A stretch of DNA of 64,000 nucleotides from Branchinecta lynchi (taxonomy: Eukaryota; Arthropoda; Branchiopoda; Anostraca; Branchinectidae). A program made the translations under genes and the position numbers. The stretch spans positions 24,205,464 to 24,269,463 of the forward strand of contig JAKZAP010000007.1 in assembly GCA_023053575.1 (NCBI GenBank), read 5' to 3'. Numbering within the stretch: the stretch's first letter is position 1; each line of letters begins with the position of its first letter. Of this stretch, positions 56,925-64,000 are shown piece by piece. The notes beneath the pieces were generated by a model. That model worked only from the letters and a program-made list of their open reading frames with translations. It was not told the origin of the DNA and did no database searches.

Positions 56925-57400
56925 TCAGTTTATTTTACGACCCAAATACATTTAACTATGTTGCCAGTACCCGCCCCGAGAAAAGTACAAAAAAGCACTT
57001 GCAGTTGGGCGGGTACATAAAACTCATTTCCTAACTAATAATTAACTAGAAACAAAACATACCAAAAAATAGCACTAAAACAAGAAATAATAACCAATCT
57101 CTCATCAATTCATTTAATAATAATAATGAGAAAAAAGAAAAATAATAAGACAAACAAGAAGAAAAAACTATGAACCTTAGCCTAACAAATACTTTTTCAA
57201 TTTATTTTTAAATAGCCCCAGGTGCTCAGCCGCCCGAATGCTCTCCGGAACAGAGTTCCACACATTAGGCCCTGAAAATCTAGTAGGGAAGCCGGCCCTG
57301 GTTCCACTTCTATGCGGGACAACGAAGTCACTAGCATGACTCGTTTCATAATGATGCAAAGATCTATAGTCACTAAAATAATATCTATATAATAATTAAT
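56925..57400 (-). pseudogene. LINE 3' end (RT tail and 3'UTR)
   Basis: Minus frame with HYETSHASDFVVPHRSGTRA, PNVWNSVPESIRAAEHLGLF and KNKLKKYLLG then stop at 57177. This is the classic LINE tail (VWN.VP..I......FK..LK). The 3'UTR runs to about 56925 and ends in AACTGAACTGAACTG repeats. Confidence 0.82.
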
Positions 57401-57419
57401 ATTACAAGAAGCTTCGCTT

Positions 57420-57815
57420 AGTTATGAAATCCTGTGTAATTTTTATTCCTTCATGATATTTAAATTGCTTTTGAAATGTAATTTAACTATAGCCTATTGA
57501 GTAGAATAAGAAATGAATAAATGAATTTAAGCATCGACTTGTGGCTCTCTGTTATTTTGTTTCTCTGCTAAGGCGACCTCCGTTGAGTGTTTAGTAGCAC
57601 CGGTGGTCGAGTATTTACTATGTAAATGTGGCGCTGGGCGCTGTGGGCGACCGTTGCACTATGATTCCGTCCGAAGTTGTTTTATGCGCTACTAGACCGC
57701 CTCCTTATCGGTAGGAATACTGAACTAAACTCTAAAAACATCCTTCCAAACACTGTTTGCATGTGAAGCAAAGTGCCAGGCGCGCCAGTGGCGTACTGAG
57801 ATGACACTTATTTAA
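57420..57815. other. Intergenic, nothing recognised
   Basis: No gene or element seen. Confidence 0.35.
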
Positions 57816-58412
57816 CAAGACCAAAGGTTTCGATGGGATCCCAAAAATTCAGTATCTGATCCAGACAACTGGGTCTTGTCTTAGCCAGATCCAGTCATCG
57901 CCAGACTCCTTGAACATTTTTACAATTAAAATTCAGAAACAGATTAAGGCCAAATAGCTAATCATCTGAGAAAAACTTCCTGCCACTACCGCCAATTTCC
58001 CGATTTCGGCCAAACTCCCAGTAATGAACATCTAATCAACTTCAAATAAAACTTTTACTTTTAACAAACTTTCCGGTTTGGGCCGGATTCCGGGCGAACT
58101 ACATGTTCGATGACAAAATGGTTGTCACCATCGTGTTCAGCATGTCTTCTTACCTCATAATCGACTATCACATAGCTGTTTAAAAATATTTTGTTTGCCC
58201 CTTAATTCGAAACCCCTCTCCGACCCCTAAATGTAGGGCTACAAAGCCCATCTACGAATTTGACTGGTCCGACGACCCAACGAATCCTCACACCAAGTTT
58301 CATCAAAATATCTCATTCCCTTCGAGAGTTATCGTGCTTACAGACGGACGGACGGACAGACGGACAACTTTTAGATGTCATAGGTATCCCTCCACTTACG
58401 TTTTGGGATCCC
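57816..58412 (-). mobile_element. Family-A element A6 (597 bp)
   Basis: Minus-strand copy: right end CAAGACCAAAGG at 57816, left end ...GGGATCCC at 58412, with AA/TT outside each end. It holds one to two tandem units and the conserved unique segment with a GGACGGACAGACGGAC run. Confidence 0.82.
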
Positions 58413-58544
58413 AACAAAATAATTGGTCTGGATGTAATAATACATAGATGGCACTTTACACAAGGGACTTGTACCGTGACCAATAAACCAGAAACAGTTT
58501 TTTCGAATATAATTTAGAAGTCTATGATGTGGTTTCAAGGGTGG

Positions 58545-58680
58545 TGGATAAGACCGGCGGGCCTGACCTTAGGTTCCACTCGCAAAACCAATCAACAAAC
58601 GAGGGATAGGGATGTCGTAAGTAGCCTAAGGCTCAGGCGCACTCTTCTCTTTCTCTCTCAAGCAAATAAATGTATACTCA
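58545..58680 (+). repeat. Dispersed repeat J, other copy at 32725-32870
   Basis: Shared AAGACCGGCGGGCCTGACCT, ACCAATCAACAA and TCTTTCTCTCTC then CAAGCAA. Confidence 0.55.
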
Positions 58681-58744
58681 GCTACTATGTACAAAAAGGT
58701 CTACTTGGTCAACAAGATGTTAAGTTGCCATTCCTACGGAAGTA

Positions 58745-59211
58745 ATCAATTGGCCATATTCCTGTTCAGCGCTTCCAAGCGGACTAGTTTCTGTTAATCC
58801 CTCCATGCCTCACCGTCATTACTTGGATCCGACATGGCAAAATAGATCCACAGGTTAGTGAGTGGAAAACCTGTCATCTGTGTCCCAGGTAATGGAGGTT
58901 TTACATTCTTTTAGCAGCAGAAAGGGAAAGCGACCCATTGCCCTATGGATTCGACTATTTACTATGTCTGCACAAATGTTGGTTAAGACATAGTAAAAAG
59001 TCGAATCCATAAGGTAGTGGGTCACTTTCACTTTCTGCTGCTGAAACATATGCAAAACCTCCAATACTTGGGACACAGGTGACAGGTTTTCCACTTACTA
59101 ACCTGTGGATCTATTTTACCATGTCTGATCCAAATAATGACGGTGAGGCATGGGGGGGGGGAATAGAAACTAGTCCGCTTGGGAGCGCTGAACAGGAATA
59201 TGGCCTATTGA
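58745..59211. mobile_element. Giant foldback element, 467 bp
   Basis: GGCCATATTCCTGTTCAGCG at the left pairs with CGCTGAACAGGAATATGGCC at the right. Pairing continues through CAGGTTAGTGAGTGGAAAAC, AGCAGCAGAAAG and ATTCGACTATTTACTATGTC to a small spacer near 58975, so each arm is about 220 bp. Confidence 0.88.
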
Positions 59212-59219
59212 TGATCTTG

Positions 59220-59655
59220 ATGACCGACCGTTTTCTTCCAGGTCACCAAGACAGTTAGAGACATAAGTCATCTACCAGCAATAATCTGAACTTATTGCCT
59301 GCCTAGATGGCGTATGTGTTTACACCTTGGCTGGGAATGATAACGAAATGGGGCTAGTTCTGAAGCCACAACAGTCTAGGACTCCATTGTCGGAGCCACG
59401 TAGACATACCAGGACCCACAAGGCGGGGTCTCATTGTGAAAACTAAATAGAGTCAAAGATAAAATTTCAATGGGGAAGACGCCCTTGAGATGGAAACATT
59501 TTGTAAGTTGTGAACTGAAAGACAGAAATGCTCCTCAGCCGGGATGAGGGATGCTGGATGCTTATTCTGCCTTCTATAATATACCTAGCTCCCCTATGGA
59601 ATTATAAGCTTTTGAAATCCCCATCTTTCTCAAGTGTTTCGTTTTATACCTACGA
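59220..59655. other. Intergenic, nothing recognised
   Basis: No gene or element seen. Confidence 0.35.
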
Positions 59656-59657
59656 TT

Positions 59658-59867
59658 TTTATTCAAACAATGTTTACAACGGATACGTCAGCTATGATTC
59701 TTCATCAGCGATATTTCGGCCCTTCTTGGCAAGGGTCCTCGTCAGGCTGTCAATCCTCTGGTTCAACTTCATTGACAGCCTGACGAGGACCCTTGCCAAG
59801 AAGGGCCGAAATATCGCTGAGGAAGAATCATAGCTGACATACCCGTTGTAAACATTGTTTGAATAAA
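59658..59867. mobile_element. Foldback element H, near-perfect copy
   Basis: TTATTCAAACAATGTTTACA to its inverse at 59848-59867, with GCGATATTTCGGCCCTTCTT pairing with AAGAAGGGCCGAAATATCGC. Arms of ~95 bp and an 18-bp spacer; the cleanest hairpin in the window. Confidence 0.88.
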
Positions 59868-60382
59868 TGTTTCAAAGTCAGCTTGGGCTCAAAGAATATT
59901 TATCTACGCTTTGTATTGCCTTTTCGGCCGTGCCGAGTTTTGCCCGTTACACAACGCAAAGTTTGCTAGAATCGCGAGCGTCCGCTGACCATCTCGGTCA
60001 CATACAAGGATATGAGAATCTTCTGTTTTGACTAATTTCATTTGCTTGGTTTTCGTACTTTTTATCCATGGCGCATTCAGTTTTCAAATGTTTTGCGCCC
60101 AGCCGCCGCGTCGGATAGCAGGAAGGTTGTGCAGAGTCGTCAAGCCCTAACAAGAAAATCGCTGAATTCAGATGGAAACTAATGGTGTTTTCGATAAAAA
60201 AAAAATTCTGGTCCATTTCATAGTGAAAAAATCATTTCTAGTGGCAGTTGTGCTTTAAAAAGCCACCATACTATTGTGCAAGTTCACTGGCATAAATTGC
60301 GGAATTCGCAGTTTGAAGTAAATTACCCGTCCTGGTGAGGGCTTGGTCACTCTCGATTTGAACGTAAGTTTGAACACAAAAA

Positions 60383-60465
60383 CGGAGTCTCGAATCCTAT
60401 TGGTCGACGATGACGCAGATTTGAAAAAATTTGTCATAGTTGACCAATAGGACGAGACTCCGTCT
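60383..60465. repeat. Short palindrome
   Basis: ACGGAGTCTCGAATCCTATTGGTC pairs with GACCAATAGGACGAGACTCCGT across ~35 bp; probably a small MITE. Confidence 0.65.
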
Positions 60466-60771
60466 TTCTCTACAAACTTTGACGCCTTCAAACTCTTACT
60501 TCCATGGAAACTCTTTTGCAAAAACAGAAATATATGGTTAAGGAATAGCCCAATTAACATGTCCAGCAAGTTCCTGGCTCAGAAGGATGATAAAAGCCGA
60601 TAATTTAATTTCAAAGTTGAAAGTCCTATACTTCCTAATGTTAGATTTTTTCGTTACGATCCCGTCCGCTTTCGTCGGTTATGGTGCAATCTCTCTATAG
60701 CAAGCGCCCTGAGCCCCATCTGTGCCGGCACCAGTTGCCACGAGCTAGAACATTATATGTTCTAGGGGGGG

Positions 60772-60963
60772 CAAGGCCGTATCCAGGGGGGAGGGGGATT
60801 AGGGGGTTGACCCCCCCCCCCCCCCCCCCCCCGAACCGTACAAAAATAATCATTTTTATACGCTTTTCCCTCTGATTTATGTCTTTTTGGTACTTTTTTG
60901 TCCGATCCGCAGGCAACCCCCCCCCCCCCCCCCCCCCGAAAAAAATTCCTGGATACGGGCCTG
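60772..60963. mobile_element. G-rich hAT-like MITE, copy 2 (inverted)
   Basis: CAAGGCCGTATCCAG start, two poly-C tracts, AAAAAGTACCAAAAAGAC inverse, CTGGATACGGGCCTG end. Confidence 0.7.
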
Positions 60964-61129
60964 GCGGCCGGCATACATCGTGGAAACAAGGGAGGTTCTA
61001 TCTTTTTTTTGCTATGTTAATGATATGAAGCTATTGGAGCCGGTGCTGGTACCCCTTTGATTGAGTTTCAGTAGGGGACTAGGGACGTTCTCTGTCGGTA
61101 GGGATGCTAGTGTCGCTGCTATTATTTGA

Positions 61130-61365
61130 ACATGGTGGGTTTACACACTGCGTAAAATCCGAGCGTACTTTGAAATCCGAGCGTATTTTACGCACGTTTT
61201 GAGCTTGAAAATATTCTAGCAATGCGGACGTATTTGAGAAATCGGTCCGTTTTGCATCCAAAATACCTCCGTATTGCTAGAAATCTTTTCAAGCTCAAAA
61301 CCTGCGTAAAATACGCTCGGATTTCAAAATACGCTCGGATTTTACGCAGTGTGTAAATGGACCAG
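61130..61365. mobile_element. Foldback MITE with TTTACACACTGCGTAAAA ends
   Basis: TTTACACACTGCGTAAAATC at the left and GATTTTACGCAGTGTGTAAA at the right. Inner arms pair GTTTTGAGCTTGAAAA with TTTTCAAGCTCAAAAC, and each arm also contains its own direct repeat of AATCCGAGCGTA. Confidence 0.85.
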
Positions 61366-61425
61366 AACGGGAATCGCCTACTTTATGGCCGGCACCCCTG
61401 GTTTCGTTAGATAGTGTACAGCAGA

Positions 61426-61596
61426 CAAGGCCGTATCCAGGGGGGGGGTGACCCCCCCCCCCTCCCCCGAAACATACAAAAATACTAATTTTTATAGGCT
61501 TTTCCCTCTGATCTGTGTCTTTTTTGTACTTTTTTGTGCGATCCGCAGGCAACCCCCCCCCCCCCCCCCCGAAATAAATTCATGGATACGGCCCTG
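61426..61596. mobile_element. G-rich hAT-like MITE, copy 3
   Basis: CAAGGCCGTATCCAG start and CATGGATACGGCCCTG end. Flanking ACAGCAGA and TTAGCAGG share AGCAG, a decayed 8-bp target duplication at best. Confidence 0.72.
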
Positions 61597-61879
61597 TTAG
61601 CAGGTGCCGAGGAGTGGATATCCCCTCGCGTCCTGCTTGGTTTCAGTAGAATTTTTCAGTAAGCTACTGATTACATTTCACTATATCGTATTTAATAACA
61701 ATCATTGTCACTGATTGCAGGAGCAAGAAAACGAATTACAAAAACTTCCGCTCAGTTTTTGCCTTCCTAAAATGTAGTCTTCGGCGGATTTTAGATTAAA
61801 TGTGGTATCGTTGTAAATAGCCGCTGTTAACGGCTGTGTGTTATAGTAATTTAGTAATTTAACAGAGGACATGTCTCTG

Positions 61880-62330
61880 GTGATCTTTTTCATTTCCGGA
61901 CCGGATTCGAAAGCTATTGGGGGGGGGGGGACGTTACCGGCTTAGGCTGGAGAGATCAGGATGGAACTTTGTGGGAATAACAAACAGATACTCTGGATAA
62001 GTCATTTACAGAACCGGATTGGTTCCGGGCACTGTGGGGGATCTGAAATTCCGGTGATCGCGAATAAAGGTGTGCTAGGACGATGAAAATTGGCTGGAAT
62101 ATGATAGAATCGCACAACATTGGCTTAGAAATCGTCATTTTCCAAATCCAACTATTCCTTTAAAGTACCAATCTTGACGCAAAGTTAGAAAAATACTTTT
62201 AATCAAAATATACATTTTCATGATACCCATGAGCTCATTATCATTTTTGCCTCAAGGGTTTTGCTTACACATGAAGTTCTAGTCACTTAATGTGCGCATC
62301 GTAACCGAAACTGAAAAAAATTTTAATAAA
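61880..62330 (+). mobile_element. Family-B-related fragment B5
   Basis: Matches the 3' half of B4 (units with ACCGGATTGGTTCCGGGCAC, GGTGTGCTAGGACGATGAAA, then a tail parallel to 43430-43570 including TTTAAAGTACCAATC). Neither terminus is recognised. Confidence 0.6.
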
Positions 62331-62339
62331 TTAAAAAAT

Positions 62340-63560
62340 ATGCTTTTCACTCTACCATTTTGTCATAAAAAAAAAATAAGAAGGGCTAGCTTATTTATTA
62401 TGCAAGTTAACAAATGCTAAAAAAAAAACGTTCTACATCTTTCATTAATGGGACGCAGAATGTATACCAATATGGAACTGGGAGACACAGGCTAACATTG
62501 CAACAAAGTTTCAAGTTTTAAGATGCACTAGCTGCTAGTAGTTTGTGGGATGTTTTAGGTAACTAAAATAATTGTTTTCCGCGGAAAACAGTAATTACTT
62601 TTTGCCCAAGGCATTAAAACACTTGGGCGGTGTAAGAAAGAAGTAGAAAGTATGTATTGAGTCGGAAATTGGTGAATTTAAAACTTAAACTGAAAACCTC
62701 AGGTTTTGCCACTTAGCTTTCGATTACAAGCCCTTATTTTTTATTTTTTTTAAACTTTAAATTTTTTTTTTTTTAATTTATATTATTTTAGCCCTCAGAA
62801 GAACAAGAAAACAGCGGGGCGTACAGATGAAAGACAAACAACAACAATCCAGACAAACCACAACAACCAATAAACGTGCTTCGGAAGATGAGAAAAACAG
62901 CGTGACAATAATTATTTAGAATTTGGTAAAGATGGTTATTCCCGACACGATAGATGCGATAATTAGCCTACTTTTTAACATGAACCACCTTCAGTTTAAT
63001 CGTGCAAGATAGTTTTCTGGAACTCAAAAGTTTGTAAGCTAAAAATCAGCGATAGTGGGTCAACCGGTCACTACCGCTGAAATAAAAAGAACTGATTTCG
63101 CGAAATCAAAAAGGGCTATGCAGAAACAACGACAGGGCAAATTGTGAGTGTCAAAACAACGGAAGTCAATACCGCGAGTTGCAAAGAAAATCTGATTCTC
63201 TGATATCATGAGATGCAAGTCTTTGATTTTAAAAAGCCGGAGTAAGTGGTACTCTTTTTTGCGTCTGTTTCTTTTAGTTCACTCATTGTTGAAGTTTGGA
63301 TTAATGTTTGTCGGTATATTTGGTATTGCGAAAGGAAAGATGAAGCTATAATAGTATTGGCAAAGACGTTATTCAGTAAATGCTTATAATTCAAATTGTT
63401 TTAGCATCGAAAAAGTGTAAAAATGGCAACACGCCTAAGCTTTGTTTTTTTGTCAGTTACATACAGTAAAGTATGAAAAAAAATAGATATAACGTTTGCA
63501 AACAACAGTACTAAGCTCTCAGACACGATACCATTAAGTAGGGTTAGCTGTCAATAGTCT
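62340..63560. other. Intergenic, AT-rich, nothing recognised
   Basis: Only accidental frames. Confidence 0.4.
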
Positions 63561-63564
63561 ATAT

Positions 63565-63960
63565 GACGAAGTCCGAAACACGCCAATGATCCTTAGGAAG
63601 AACGAGAAACGTCCCCCCAAAACGAATCCTCAAAATTGACTCAAAGCTTATGTAAACCAATCAACAACGTTTGTTGTGGTGACGTTTCTGGCTCTTTGCT
63701 AAGCACACAGCTACTTTTCATCGACACGAAGAGTTAATCATCAAGAGTCGGCCCCGTACCCAGTAATTTTTATTCCGGGGGGGGGGGGGTGCCCACGGGT
63801 CGGACAAAAAAGACGTAGATCATAGGGAAAAGCTATAAGAAATTATATATCTTATTTTATTTCGGGGGGGGGGGGGTGATCCCCCCCCCCCCCCCCCCGG
63901 GATAGGCCCTGTCAAGAGTATTACCGACGATATGCGACAATTAGCCTCCTTCTCCAAAAT
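63565..63960 (+). repeat. Dispersed repeat, second copy of 1545-1725, interrupted
   Basis: CGAAACACGCCAATGATCCT, ACCAATCAACAACGTTTG and AGAGTTAATCATCAAGAGT parallel the first copy; interrupted at 63749 by a hAT-like MITE. Confidence 0.7.
63749..63911. mobile_element. G-rich hAT-like MITE, copy 4, with perfect 8-bp target duplication
   Basis: 163 bp from CGGCCCCGTACCCAG to GGGATAGGCCCTG. TCAAGAGT is present exactly on both sides (63741-63748, 63912-63919), and the uninterrupted TCAAGAGT is seen in the paralogous repeat near 1710. This fixes the family's ends and the hAT-like 8-bp duplication. The interior is dominated by G and C homopolymers. Confidence 0.87.
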
Positions 63961-64000
63961 TCACTGTTTCCGGTTAAAATCAACTGTATTTCCTGATATA

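Overview
The window looks like part of a marine-invertebrate-type metazoan genome: one multi-exon animal gene with GT-AG introns, set in AT-rich, long introns packed with non-LTR retrotransposons, rolling-circle-like elements and MITEs. I see no bacterial-style operon, CRISPR array, rRNA or convincing tRNA. The species cannot be named from the sequence.

Host genes. (1) The 3' part of a FAM135A/B orthologue runs on the + strand from 5607 to 50193 in nine exons: 5607-5828, 6905-7060, 15963-16221, 18508-20494, 23153-23407, 24651-24855, 31747-31996, 44558-44785 and 49988-50193. All junctions keep frame. They give 1255 residues ending in a complete DUF676-type alpha/beta-hydrolase domain ([26 protein letters not shown]). 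The first part of the gene lies upstream of the window or was not recognised in 1-5600. (2) A single-exon ORF of 444 codons (38773-40107, +) sits inside the 12.6-kb seventh intron seen here. It encodes a secreted, possibly GPI-anchored protein with a weak ADAM-prodomain-like N-terminal half and no HExxH. It may be a retrogene.

Mobile DNA fills most of the rest. A 4.5-kb CR1/Jockey-group LINE (7755-12232, -) is inserted in a tandem-repeat element (7671-13501). A second copy (24969-27308, -) sits in another repeat whose empty site is preserved at 34300-34470. LINE 3' ends of several families are scattered at 905-1335, 5044-5570, 16225-16440, 21257-21535, 22145-22690, 36730-37203, 46523-46660, 48892-49164, 52368-53480, 54832-55330 and 56925-57400. 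Two families of non-autonomous elements (here 'A', with GGGATCCC near both ends and ~137-bp repeats; 'B', with a GGCACTTG hairpin and repeats starting GATGAAACTTGG) insert between T and T and end in TTG|TT or similar. That is how Helentron-associated elements behave. The DNA-transposon fraction includes Harbinger-like 3-bp-TSD MITEs, hAT elements with 8-bp TSDs, one with a recognisable transposase relic, and several very long foldback palindromes.

Layout: 1-5600 repeats upstream of the first exon; 5.6-24.9 kb exons 1-6 with LINE 1 in an intron; 24.9-31.7 kb repeat-filled intron; 31.7-44.6 kb intron with the nested gene and a segmental duplication; 44.6-50.2 kb last two exons; 50.2-64 kb downstream, almost wholly transposon debris. 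The element insertions give a relative chronology through nests, empty sites and target duplications.
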